64,000 bases of DNA, taken from the NCBI RefSeq assembly GCF_019320115.1, contig NC_089594.1, positions 22,544,409 through 22,608,408 on the forward strand, given 5' to 3'. The notes beneath the pieces are model-generated. The model saw nothing but the letters and a program-made list of their open reading frames with translations, had not been told where the DNA came from and searched no databases. How positions within the stretch are numbered: position 1 is the first letter of the stretch; the number at the start of each line of letters is the position of its first letter. Positions 1 through 10,935 of this stretch are shown one piece after another. Origin of the DNA: Miscanthus floridulus. Lineage: Eukaryota; Streptophyta; Magnoliopsida; Poales; Poaceae. Made by a program: the position numbers and the translations under genes.

Positions 1-417
1 TTCTTGCTTCACTAGTTTAGGACAGGACATGAAAATAAGTCCTTAGGTTGCAGAATACGATAGGACAACAAGGGTTCTAGTTTCGAAAGAATAGTGTAAG
101 ATTTGTCATAGCATAGAGAAACACATGCAGAATCTATCTTAATCTTCAATCTGAACATCTTAGGAAACTGTTCTTGGAAGTTAAACATGGTTATAATAAT
201 CTGTTTTGTGTTGTATGAACATGGAACTTTACAAGCTCGTAAAATTAGAGTGCAAGGTCGTGACACTTTCTATAATACTAAACTTGTGTCACAAATCAAG
301 TTATCCGTTGAATAATGGGCAGTACTAATATGCCTCAAATCTGAATATACGCCTCAGGTCGGAATATGAACTTTTACAGATTGACAAACGAGAAGATAAA
401 GAATTAAGGGAACTTAC

Positions 418-3400
418 CACTGGGTGAGATGGTAAAAACGGTGCCAAATGCTTCTTAACCCCAATAGGACCCATGCCGGGACCACCTCCACCATGTGGAA
501 TGCAAAATGTCTTGTGAAGGTTAAGGTGACAAACATCAGCTCCAATAAAACCAGGGCTTGTTAACCCAACCTGTAAAAAGAAAACTTTTGTAAGCTCAAG
601 GAAATTTCTAGTGATCCTATTATTTTGGCAATAGCTATCCAATAAGGGGCATTTAAGTCCTGTACTAGGTTCAGGTGAACTAGGAGAAAATACTTTTCTT
701 ATAGAACAAAAAGTAGTTAGGAACATACAGTTTGATAGATTATACACGAAATTTAATATTTTCAAGAGAACCACAGAATTACTTATCTTGCTAATGCTAA
801 GTACTGAACTCTAATAGATTTGTCTCGTAAGTTCACCACACAAGTATTTTCTTTTCAAAAATAAGAAGAATCAACTTCATCGCATGTTGGAATGCCATCT
901 ACACATAGCAATATAAATGTGTCCCATAATTTTTAGAATAATAATTTCTTGAAGAGAGTGCTTGCATAATGAACAAAGTACAGAAGATGGAATAGCAAAC
1001 TGTGAAAAAATAACCTGAGCATTCATGTTAGCCCCGTCCATGTAGACCTGTCCGCCATTTTCATGAATGATCCTGCAGATCTCATCAATGCCTTCTTCAT
1101 AGACTCCGTGGGTTGAAGGGTAGGTTACCTGAAAATAAGTTAATATTGTAACACACTGTTATTCTCGACACATAGTGATAATCTTTCAGTATATTAATAG
1201 AGATGAAAGAGTAAATGTCCAATGTAAATCCTCATATTTTTTGAACGTGGTGGCAGGAGCTCTGCCTTTCAATTAAGTAAGGGGGAAGTAAATCCTCATA
1301 TTAAAAGGGCATAACAAGAGCAAGAGTACCATCAGAGCAGCCAAGTTGTCCTTGTTTGCTTCTGCAGCTTTCCTCAATTCCTCGATGTTTATGTTACCCT
1401 TGGAATCAGTTCCAACAGCAACAATCTTCATTCCAACCATAGCAGCACTTGCAGGATTTGTGCCGTGTGCTGATACAGGAATGATGCAGACATCGCGGTG
1501 GTGGTCTCCGCTTGACTGCATTTTATCAGCATAATTCTGTAACAAAGATTACCAGAAAAGCAAGAGAGGAAAAGGCTAGGCCACATAGATCATGACATAC
1601 GTTGTGGTATGCACGGATAACCATCAATCCAGCATACTCTCCTGCAGCACCAGCATTTGGTTGCAAAGAGAAAGAATCAAAACCTGTGATCGTGCATAAC
1701 AGGTTGCCCAAGTCATCAAACATTTCCTATGACAGAAAACAAGTTATTTCAGATGTTTGGAAATTCATGCTGCGAATACTTTGCCATAAGGATAGAAACT
1801 GAATCATGGTCCTTACATGGTACCCTGCAGCCTGATCAGTGGGGGCAAACGGGTGCAGGTTTGCGAAGTTGGGATATGTAACAGGCATCATCTCAACAGT
1901 AGCGTTTAGCTTCATTGTGCAAGAACCAAGAGGGATCATACTGTGGCACAGTGAGAGATCCTTGGACTGCAACTTATGCAGGTAACGAAGAAGCTCATGC
2001 TCTGTGTGGTACCTGCAAGTCCACAGCAGCATGGCAAATCAGAAACATTCCGACAAATTAGTGGACCAGACTGGGCTTCAGATTTCAGAGGCACGTACAT
2101 GTTGAAGATTGGATGCGTTAGGTAGGGGCTCTCGCGAGCAAGGCTGCTAGGAATTGAGCTTGAGACCTCTGGTGACAGGGATTCAGCTGTGAAGCTGGCC
2201 TGAAAGTGTTTGCAATGGCACACCATTTAATTTAATATTTGGGTCTAATTTCACATCGTCATTTAATAACACACGCACATTAAGCCTGTTCGTTTGGCTG
2301 TGGCTTGTCGTAAACGATCGTAAATTTCTAGCCGGAACAGTATTTTTCTCTCACACAAATCAGCCAGCAGTACTTCTTCACGAACCAGCAACGATACGAA
2401 CCAGCCAACCGAACAGGCTGATTATACTTTGCAGTGATTGAATGAGTACTTACTGATTTTCCATTGTTGAACACCTTGAACAGCTTGTCAACATCCTCCA
2501 GGGTGGAGGTCTCATCAAATGCTACGGTTATCTATAGGAATGCATCACAATTAGGAGTTAATAAATGCTCAGCTCTGAAAATCATCGCGACGAGCTGGAA
2601 TGAAATAGTGACATATATAGTGATCGATCAAATAAAATCGCACCGTGTTGGCGTCGACAACCCGGAGGTTCATCTCGTTTTTGACAGCTTCCTTGGCAAT
2701 TGCACGTGCATCAGAGCACGTGACCTTGACCGTGTCGAAGAAGGGCAGGTCCTGCACGGTCACTGTCCCGAGCTTCTTGAGGCCGTGGGCGAAGGTGCCA
2801 GCCAGGCCATGAACCCGGTCAGCGATCGCCTTCAGCCCCGCTGGACCATGGTAGACAGCGTACATGGCAGCCATGTTGGCGAGCAAGGCCTGCCAACCAC
2901 AAGCGTCCTTGTCACTAACTACTACTCTATCACTAACACACTAGTGTACGATCGATCGGGTCACTGTCAGGCAATTTGGTGAGCGGGGTGGGTGGAGTGC
3001 GCTGCGCCGAGAGGTACCTGTGCAGTGCAGATGTTGCTGGTGGCCTTGTCCCGGCGGATGTGCTGCTCCCGGGTCTGCATCGCCATGCGGAGCGCGGGCT
3101 TGCCGGTGGAATCGACGCTCACTCCGATGATACGGCCGGGCATGAGTCTCTTGTACTCCTGCGACGTGGCGAGGAACGCGGCGTGCGGGCCGCCGTAGCC
3201 CATGGGCACGCCGAAGCGCTGCGCGGAGCCGACGGCGATGTCTGCGCCGATCTCGCCTGGCGGGCGCAGCGTGGTGAGCGCGAGCAGGTCGGTGGCCATG
3301 ACGACCTTGACGCCGTGGGCGTGCGCGTCCTTGACGAACTGGGCGTAGTCGAGCACCTCGCCCTCGGTGCCCGGGTACTGCACGAGCACGCCGCAGACGT

Positions 3401-4236
3401 CGCCGCCGCCGTAGTCGAAGTCCTTGGCGTCGGCGACGACGACGCGGATGTCGAAAGCCGTCGGCGCGCGTCCGGCACACGTCGATGGTCTGCGGGTGGC
3501 AGTTGGAGGCGATGAGGAAAGTCTTCTTCTTTCCCCTAAGGATGCCGCTGCACATGGCCATGGCCTCGGCGGCGGCGGTGGCCTCGTCGAGGAGGGAGGC
3601 GTTGGACATGGGCAGGCCGGTCAGGTCGGCGACCATGGTCTGGTAGTTGAGCAGCGACTCGAGGCGGCCCTGCGCGATCTCCGCCTGGTACGGGGTGTAC
3701 TGGGTGTACCAGGCCGGGTTCTCCATGAGGTTGCGCAGCACCACACCGGGGACGTGCGTGCCGTAGTACCCCATCCCGATGAAGGACTTGTACGCCTTGT
3801 TCATGGACGCCAGCCGCTGCATGTGGTCCAGCATCTGCGACTCGGTGAACCCGGCGTCGAACCTCCCGGAGAACCGCATCGGCGGGGCGCGGATGGCGGC
3901 CGGCACCGTGGCGTCAATCAGCGCGTCGACGCCGCCGGGGAACCCGCAGACGGACGCCATGGCCGCCTGCTCGGCGGGCGTGGCCGAGTTGTGCCGCCGC
4001 GGGAACGTGTCGCTCGGCTGCAGCGCCGACACCGACACCGGCCGCCCCTGCGCGTGCTGATGGGGAGGAGGCCGGGGAGCGCGGCGCTGCTGCTTCTGCT
4101 GCTGCTGCCTCCCCGCGGGCGCCGCCGGCGACAGGGTGGAGATGCCGCGGGACGACGACGTGGTGGGCGAGGCCGCGGCCGCCGCGAGCAGGCGCCGCAG
4201 CAGCGCGCGGCTGGCGTGGCGGCGTGCGCGCTCCAT
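418..4236 (-). CDS. GLDP: Glycine decarboxylase P-protein, mitochondrial (partial at left edge, frameshift in exon 1)
   Basis: P-protein of the mitochondrial glycine cleavage complex: a PLP enzyme that decarboxylates glycine and passes the aminomethyl group to lipoyl-H-protein in photorespiration. I read nine GT-AG exons: 4236-3018, 2889-2644, 2531-2454, 2199-2099, 2012-1817, 1726-1601, 1515-1330, 1128-1015 and 570-418. Together they encode about 806 residues of a family near 1030, so the last ~230 residues lie left of base 1. The Arg/Ala-rich N-terminus with SRGIST looks like a mitochondrial presequence. The PLP lysine is in [14 protein letters not shown] (exon 9, about residue 775). Exon 1 is 1219 bp, one more than a multiple of three; an extra T in the TTT complementary to 3454-3456 shifts the frame, and the shifted frame stops in exon 2 at 2821-2819. 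All other exons stay in frame. It is either a recent pseudogene or allele, or a sequence error. Confidence 0.95.
2283..2419. mobile_element. MITE in GLDP intron 3
   Basis: A 137-bp non-coding element with inverted ends (AGCCTGTTCGTTTGGC at left, GCCAACCGAACAGGCT at right) lies between exons 3 and 4 of GLDP. A second copy of the same family lies at 22355-22491 in the opposite orientation and is nearly identical through the interior. The ends resemble hAT-type MITEs common in grasses, but no clean target duplication is visible, so the superfamily is uncertain. Confidence 0.75.
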
Positions 4237-4470
4237 CTGGTTGGGTGGGGTGGGGAGGCGAGGGGGGAGGGGGCGCGACGCGAGGCGAGGCAGGCGCAGG
4301 AATGGGAAGTGGCCCGCCCCGCGGTGGGAGAGGACTCGGCTTCCGCTCCTGCCGAGAAGAGCGGGCGGCGGCTGGGGTGCTGCCTGCCTGGCTTGGCTAG
4401 TAATGCATGCAGGAGAGCAGAGCAGCTGTCCGCCAAGCTGCTGCTAGTATAGTGGAGGTGGAGTCAGCAC
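4237..4470 (-). promoter_or_regulatory. GLDP 5' UTR and core promoter candidate
   Basis: GC-rich sequence immediately upstream of the GLDP start codon, falling to lower GC beyond 4440. A TATA-like CTATACTA lies on the minus strand at 4452-4445, about 210 bases before the ATG, which would give a 5' UTR of roughly 180 nt. Position and composition are reasonable, but no transcript evidence is available, so the assignment is tentative. Confidence 0.35.
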
Positions 4471-4674
4471 GCACGCGTGACGCTGACGCAACTGATCGGC
4501 AACGGGAGGCGGAGCGCGCGGATGGCGTTTGGATGGACGTGGAGCGTGGCAGGTAGCGGAGGCCCAGCCACAGAAATCGGCAATCGGGGGTTGGCACGGG
4601 CGCCCATCCGCTCCGGCGGCTGCAGAAGATTTTCGCCGAGCGCCTTGGCGGTCTCTGAGGCGGTGTTCAGATAC

Positions 4675-4975
4675 ATAGAATGTACCGGGCTGTTCGGATA
4701 CTAATAAAAAAAATAAATTATAAAATTCATCGATAAACCTACGAGACGAATTTATTAAGTCTAATTAATTCGTCATCAGCATATGTGTTAATGTAGCATT
4801 TTATTGTCAAATCACGGACTAATTAGACTTAAAAGATTCGTCTCGTAAAGTAGTCGCTAATTTATGTAATTAATTATTTTTTAAATCTATATTTAATACT
4901 CTATACATGTGTCTAAATATTTGATGTGACAAGCTGTAAAGTTTTGAACGGAGGAACTAAACGAGAGGGCTAATT
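4675..4975. mobile_element. MITE-like insertion in GLDP upstream region (copy A)
   Basis: AT-rich segment inside GC-rich flanks. It contains an internal inverted repeat (ACGAGACGAATTTATTAAG at about 4740 against AAAAGATTCGTCTCGT near 4850) and ends in GGAGGAACTAAAC near 4965. The GACGAAT, CTAATTAG and AACTAAAC signature is shared with copies at 5343-5560 and 6722-6986, so these are diverged members of one abundant grass MITE type. Exact ends are not resolved. Confidence 0.6.
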
Positions 4976-5342
4976 TTTGCGGCGCCCACTGCCTCGTCGC
5001 TGATGGCCGGGCACGGTGCCTGTCGAAGTCGGCAAACCCGTGCTGGCGACCGCGCCGGGACGGGGATCTGGGGGCCGGATTCTAGCCCCCGGCGAAGCAC
5101 GTTGGGTGGCGCCTGGCGGCGGGTGGACGGATGCGGTGACGGGCGCGCGGATTGGGTATGCTGCGTCAGTCGGTCAGTGGTTCCGGTGGGGACAGGATTT
5201 TTGTTGGGATCCATCACCTACCGCCAAAGAATCTCTGGGAACCAGTGGGGGTCGTTGGAGGAGCGGACCGGTGTCCTTGTTCCACCAACCCCGTAGAGCA
5301 ATCTCCTATGTTCACCTCGTTCCACCAATTTCAGCTGGGCCA
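4976..5342. other. GC-rich spacer, no gene recognised
   Basis: Between two MITE-like insertions. The open frames here are GC-driven and lack recognisable motifs, and I see no conserved protein, RNA gene or repeat. It could be ancestral GLDP promoter DNA separated by insertions. Confidence 0.5.
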
Positions 5343-5560
5343 CGTTTAGTTTAAAAAAGTTTCTCACAAAGTGATATAGTAGCCATCACATCAAATCTTG
5401 CGATACGTGCATGGAACATTAAATGCAGACGAAAAAAATTAATTGCACAATTTGGTTGGAAATCACGAGACGAACGTTTTGAGCCTAATTAGTCCATAAT
5501 TGAACACTAATTATCAAATAAAAACGAAAGTGCTACGGTAACCAAATTCTTAAAAAAAGG
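5343..5560. mobile_element. MITE-like insertion (copy B)
   Basis: Starts with CACGTTTAGTTT and contains CGAGACGAACGTTTTGAGCC followed by TAATTAGTCCATAATT, the typical interior of the GTTTAGTT-ended grass MITE family also seen at 4675-4975 and 6722-6986. It ends near AACCAAATTCTTAAAAAA. Target duplications are not clear. Confidence 0.6.
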
Positions 5561-6023
5561 TAGGTTCACAGGAACAAAAATCAAATCTGGGTCTACCTCC
5601 GTCTTTGCCATTTTAGATCCACGGGTGCTAATAGTTACCATCACTATTCCTAATTATATGGTGTTTTGATTTTTCTAGATACAGAAATTTTAGATATACA
5701 CTTAGATATACACTATGTCTAAATGCATAGTTAAAGCAATATATAGAAAAGCCAAAACTTCTTATAATTTGGAACTGAAATGAGTAACAGTTAAAATTAG
5801 CAAATCAGAATTCAAACAAGGCTTCTAACAATTAGCCCATTAGTTAGTGGAGGGGTGATAATAGTTCATATATGTCTGTGGTGACTTCGTTAATCTCGAG
5901 GAATTACCGTCTTAGTCTTCGAAAATGCTCACTGGGCATACGGTTTGCATGCATGTGTTTATAGGGGTAAGTGTACGTGTGTTGTAAGTGTCTCCGTTGT
6001 ACCGTGTAATCACAAAAAAACTA
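5561..6023. other. AT-rich spacer, nothing recognised
   Basis: No open frame with motif content, no strong inverted repeat and no RNA gene seen between the two MITE-like elements. Confidence 0.4.
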
Positions 6024-6246
6024 AGGTCCCATTTAAGATCCACTAAATTAATTATTAGTCGTATTAACTAGAAAACAATCAACTAATAGCTAGTTGTTAG
6101 CTAGGTGCCAGGTAAGACATTAGCTGTGACTATTAGCTGAGGATCCAATATAACCTTGGACAATTTTAGCATCTACTTATATTAGTTACACTACGACTCA
6201 ATACCCTAATTATCCAACCACCTAGGAGGTGCATCCAAACGGACCC
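6024..6246. mobile_element. hAT-like MITE remnant
   Basis: Diverged terminal inverted repeats: GGTCCCATTTAAGATCCAC at left against GTGCATCCAAACGGACCC at right (reverse complement GGGTCCGTTTGGATGCAC). The interior is rich in TTAGCTAGTTAG-like words typical of non-autonomous hAT elements in grasses. The imperfect ends suggest an old insertion. Confidence 0.5.
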
Positions 6247-6721
6247 CAGCTATCCAACCACCTAGTTCGTAGCTATTAGCTGCTAACTATTAGTTATTAG
6301 TTAACTATTTGTGAAGCTTCTTAAGGATGCTAAAAAACACTAGTTCCAGTTTCTAATCTTCATATAGAGTTAGAAACAAACTATCCGACACTCACTAATT
6401 ACACATGCCATATTTCTTTGCACCAATTTAGGCCTTCGGCCCTTGAACTATCTCATCCTTAGTGCCGACTCCTTTCAATATAGCCGCCAAGGGCTCTTCA
6501 GTCTTCACCAATGAGGTGACCACTGGGATGGATTGAACTGGTGATCCTCCATCGGTCAACACCGTTTTTCTATCCACAACGCTTTCGTCGCAGTTCCTCT
6601 CAGCACCCAAAGGGCCTTCACACAAGGCCGACATTGGTTGCTTTATTCTCCCATCGCACTGCCACCAAATATTGGGCTTGCTCAACCAACCATGAACCAC
6701 TAGTTGCCAGCCCAGGCCTGG
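6247..6721. other. Spacer with one unassigned 90-codon frame
   Basis: A minus-strand frame at 6700-6428 reads 90 codons, ending in a fragment with ILKGVGTKDEIVQGPKA. I do not recognise it, and it has no flanking splice context that I can trust. It may be a captured or decayed exon, or chance. The rest of the stretch shows no other structure. Confidence 0.25.
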
Positions 6722-6986
6722 GCCACGTTTAGTTCACCAGACTTGGCGCCGCCTGATTCCCTGTAGCAACACTAGTGCCGTTTTGTTTTAATTTGTTAAT
6801 AATTGTCCGATCGTTAATTAATTAGGCTTAAAATGTTCGTCTCGTAAAGTACAACCAAACTGTGCGATTAGTTTTTGATTTCGTCAACATTTAGTACTAC
6901 ATACATATACCGCAAGTTTAATGTGACGGAGAATCTTCTTTTTGCATAGTGTAAAAGTTTAGAATCGGAGGGAACTAAACACCCCC
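6722..6986. mobile_element. MITE-like insertion (copy C)
   Basis: Begins CACGTTTAGTTCACC and ends GGAGGGAACTAAACACCCC, an inverted GTTTAGTT/AACTAAAC pair. The interior has TTAATTAGGCTTAAAATG and TTCGTCTCGTAAAG. Same family as 4675-4975 and 5343-5560. With those copies it fills much of the GLDP upstream region. Confidence 0.65.
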
Positions 6987-7552
6987 TGGTCATCGCCTCT
7001 ATCGCCCCAGCTAGCTAGCCTCGACTAGGGGCTACCCTGTGTCTAGGTCGGTCACAGCCACCCAGTCCACTACTAGGCAAGCCTTTGCCAACCAAGGACC
7101 ATTAGCGATCTTTAGCAATAGGGATCATAGTGATTCGTAAGGGTTCTCTTAAATATCTAGAAAGTTAAATTTGCCCTTAAGAGCATGTGCATCCTCCAAG
7201 AGTGCACACATTCCATATATATCTAATGGTGACGTACAATGAGCACATGCCCTTGAGAGCAAAAAACAGTGTTCCTAAAGCCTTTAGCAAGTTGTCTGTA
7301 TGCAGTATGCTTGTTCATCGGACAACATCAGTTCAGCCAAATGCTAATACGCTATGGGCTCATTTGTATGAAGCCCTGGATAGAAATTGCCTAGTTAAAG
7401 AGGTGCCTTGGTGCGCCTATCTATCGTTTGGTTGGAACCCTATTTTGTTGCCTGGCAGAGGCATGTTGTTGAGGCCCAGGCATATGAAATCGGCACCTGG
7501 TGGAGCCAGATAGCACCCCTTGTACTGTAATAGAGCTTTAATGGTGTGTCTT
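6987..7552. other. Spacer, no gene recognised
   Basis: Mixed-composition sequence without a convincing protein, RNA gene or complete repeat. A plus-strand frame of 108 codons (7187-7513) shows no family motif and is probably chance. Confidence 0.4.
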
Positions 7553-10068
7553 TGTAACACCTCTAGTGTTACGAGCTTGCTTAGCACTAGGTTAATGCCT
7601 GATAACGAGTAAATAGCGAATGGCTTGTTTATTTGATTAAACATGAAGAGCAATTTTTTTATAAACAAAGATAAAATATAACTTGTATTTAGTACTTAAA
7701 TAAATTCGAAGTGCAACTGTGGATTTGATGAATAGGTGTCGTTCCATGGTATTTCTGATAGCTCAAAGATCGAATTCCGTTGAGTCGGCAAACTAATGAT
7801 TTGTGTTTAAAAGTGCTATCTTGGGTGAATTATATAGTGGGACCTACTTAAATAGCGCTTTAATATTTTGTTCCATGAATTAGTATGAAGTATGGACTAT
7901 GTCATGTTATGTTGTTAGTTGAAGCCTTAGTTGAAGCCGACGAGGTTTAAAGCTTGTAAAAATTAAGACAAAAGTGTTAACAGGTGTTAAGTTCTAACGA
8001 GCCCCTCGACAATTGCTAAGTTAGGGACGATATAGACGATGCTACTTTGGCATTTAAAATTTAACAAAAATGATTAAACAATATATCCATGTTTTTGTAT
8101 AGTTTGATGATTCATGGCGAGTACCTTAGCTTGGTGTAGTTCGTAGGATGGTCTGACGTAGCGGGGTTACCCCAAGAATTGCTCGAAACTCCTTAGAACA
8201 CGCGAGGAACCATGTTCGGTGTTCTATTCGCGAACCGGTGCGCTGTGCGACGAACTCATCTTGGTCTTTTTTATCCTTTTTCCTAGTCACTCTTTGGTCA
8301 CTGCCGAGTACTTTCCTAGCTAGCTGGTGGCGTGGACTTTAGGTTAGTGAAGTTGGCCGAACCTTAACCACGCTGTTTGGCAGCCTTGGCATCGCTTTAC
8401 AAAGCGTGCACAGCACTGGTTTTGGTCGTTTGGCCTTTGGCCGCGGTCACCACGGGTCTCAGCGCGTTCTGCCATGTTTGGCCGCGCTGTGGCCTGGCTA
8501 CTGGCTGGGCGTCTGGCCGAGCCTATCCACCGTCGCCGCGCTGCCGTCACTGAGCGTCTGATCGCTCTCCTGCCATGCCTTGCCCCGCTGCCCTGCTGGC
8601 CAGCCTTGTGGCCATCGTCTGCACGTCGGGCCTGGCATGACCGTAGTCGCCCCCTGTTGTGCGCAAGCTGTTGTTGGCCGTGGCGGTAGCTCTCGCGCAC
8701 CAGCATAGGTCTACGACCCGGCTGACCGACACTGACTGCCTTATTGTGCGCTGTTGTTGCCTCGCTGCTGCGTTGCTGGGCACGCATGAGCAGTCACGCT
8801 GAGCCGTTGTGCCCGTGTCGTGTCGCGTCCCGTCGCGCCGTGCTCAGCCAGCGCCACGCATACCTGCCGCCTTTATGCATGTCACGACACCGCTCGGCTG
8901 CTGCACGCTGTGTCGCTGCGCCTATGCTGTGGCCGTCTCGTCGAGCTACCTCCTTGTCGGGTTGTCGATGCCCTTTCCCGCGTGCCTCGCCGTTTTGCTT
9001 CAGCCGCCCGCTCTCGGACAAGGCCAGGTGGTCCCGTCGTGTAGCCGCCCATCTCCACCGTCTAGTAGCGTAGCCGCCTTGTCACTCGCACGACCCAGCA
9101 AGACAAATCATGCCCTGTGTCGCGCACTGTGCCCTGCCGCGCCCTCGTGCTGCTGTCGGCAGGCGCCGTTCAAATTCACAATGCGTGGTCCATCTCGAGT
9201 CGATTCTTCGTGTTAGTAGCTAGGTCATGAAGCTAGCTAAACTGCCCAACCCGCATAGAGAACCTAGAAGTGCGTTGTTGCCGACCAATTTGGCATTTCC
9301 GTCGCCAGCCGGTCAGCTCGCCGTCCGAAGTAGGGTGCAATTAGGGGGTAAGGTCCTAATCGTCGGTAGTGGTTCAATTGTTGGCACCGGTAGTTTTGAT
9401 TTGACCCCCCTCTATCGTGTGCTCACCTCCCTTTGGCCAGGGTCCTCACCGGTGACTGCGGTGACGCGGCCATGTCCCGCTGTCTTGGTCGCTCGCATGT
9501 GGCTGGGCCGGCTCGACCAGTCCTTCGCTCCAATCGTCTCCACAGCATGGACCGCGATGAGCCACTGCTGCTTTCCCCCCATCTTTACCTCTCCATTAGC
9601 ATCCTAGGACGTCGGCGTGCTCGCGCCACCATGGCGGGTGGCTTGGCGGCGCGGACAGAGTGCTAGGACCGTTGTTTTTCTCTCAACCGTCGTCTTGGAG
9701 TTCGTCTTGACCCTGCGGCACTCGTCAGCTTGCTCGGGTAGCCGGGCCCCGCTCTGTTGGCCGGCATAGGTGTGCTGTGTCGGCCGGAACTGTGTCGCTG
9801 CGCCCAGGTGCGACGGGGATTTCGTATTTGCGAAGGTGATGTATTACGGGGTGCTCGGTGCGAAGTCCGTCTCTATTGTAATAGTGCGTGGAGTCATCGT
9901 GTGATAACCGCGTAGTACGAGGACTTTTTTACAAAATCGTCGGCGCTCACGCGAGCTTTGCATCGTGGGCCGCTCGTTAGTCCGGCTTGCTGCGTGTGTG
10001 AACGTTCCACGTGGGTCGAGGGAGTTGTTGGGCCGAAAGGGGTTGTCGTCGGCCCTTTTCATTTTCTA
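7553..10068. mobile_element. 5' part of an old long LTR
   Basis: Begins with TGTAACACCTCTAGTGTT, very like the start of the solo-LTR-like element at 56695 (TGTAACACCCCAGGTGTT). It has the same layout: about 1 kb AT-rich, then a GC-rich block (here 8340-9800). No coding domains are present; the many GC-rich open frames are compositional. The Helitron 3' terminus abuts it at 10069, and the matching LTR 3' half reappears at about 18480-20450. I infer one LTR split by the Helitron. Confidence 0.45.
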
Positions 10069-10101
10069 CTAGGTAGCGTGCTCGTGCGTTGCTACGGGAT
10101 A
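10069..10101 (-). repeat. Helitron 3' terminal hairpin and CTAG end
   Basis: On the minus strand a GTAGC/GCTAC stem encloses about 13 bases and ends at CTAG, with a T as next flanking base. This matches the CTRR-type 3' terminus preceded by a short hairpin that defines Helitrons in grasses. Confidence 0.8.
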
Positions 10102-10935
10102 ACTAACATTTTGTACTAAAAACACACGGATCGCACGATAAGATAACAATATTGTAAAAATTAAATACCAACGTTATAGTGACATTTAATCCAAAAGGCA
10201 AAGTTTATGAATTTAACACAGTCACGGAGTATGCGGCGTCAGTAGGCTCACAAACTCTACTTTATAGATATTTCCAGTGATGCGGCTAAGATAATGTTTT
10301 ATATTGGCAGGAAGAAATCTCTATATCCATTTCTTTCGTGCTCACAAACTAATGACCCTAGGTGCAACAATGGAAAATACAAAGGAGCTATCCTCGTGAA
10401 TGCGCGGAACCAACGCCACTACGATCGTGCCATCCCACGACCACTGGTATGGTGTTGTTTAGCACTATTGTTCACTATTATCAGCCAACTTGCTTCGTTG
10501 GTTTTATTCAAGTAATTTATGTTTGTAATTATGCAGGTGCTAATTCGGTTGATCCCACATTGGCACATGAGAAAAGTGGGAAAGTCGACAAAACTTATGG
10601 TTTTGAGAACATACACGTGTAATAGTTATGAATGGTTACAAAACGAAATATTATGAACAAAACACTGAAAGTGTCATTTTTATAACAATAATATAACACA
10701 TGTTCAATTTTCATTATGCCATCACACAAGTGTATATACAACATCTCTGTGTCGAGTCTGATAAACCATTTAAAAATACCTAGGAACAGCAACAAATATG
10801 GCATTAGTGAGATATTATTTGTACAATATAAATTGAATGGAAAAAATGTATTGTATGTGTTAGTAATGTTCTGTTACCTCGCATATGGCGTTAGAACCTC
10901 CTTAAATACAATATTCTTCGTGAAAGTTCCATCCG

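Noticed and set aside
3424..4452. Long plus-strand open frame (342 codons) opposite GLDP exon 1
   Set aside because: It is the GC-rich antisense shadow of exon 1 and has no family motif; the minus strand carries the real protein.
8344..9666. Overlapping frames up to 147 codons on both strands
   Set aside because: GC-rich part of an LTR; Arg/Cys/Ala-rich translations without any domain.
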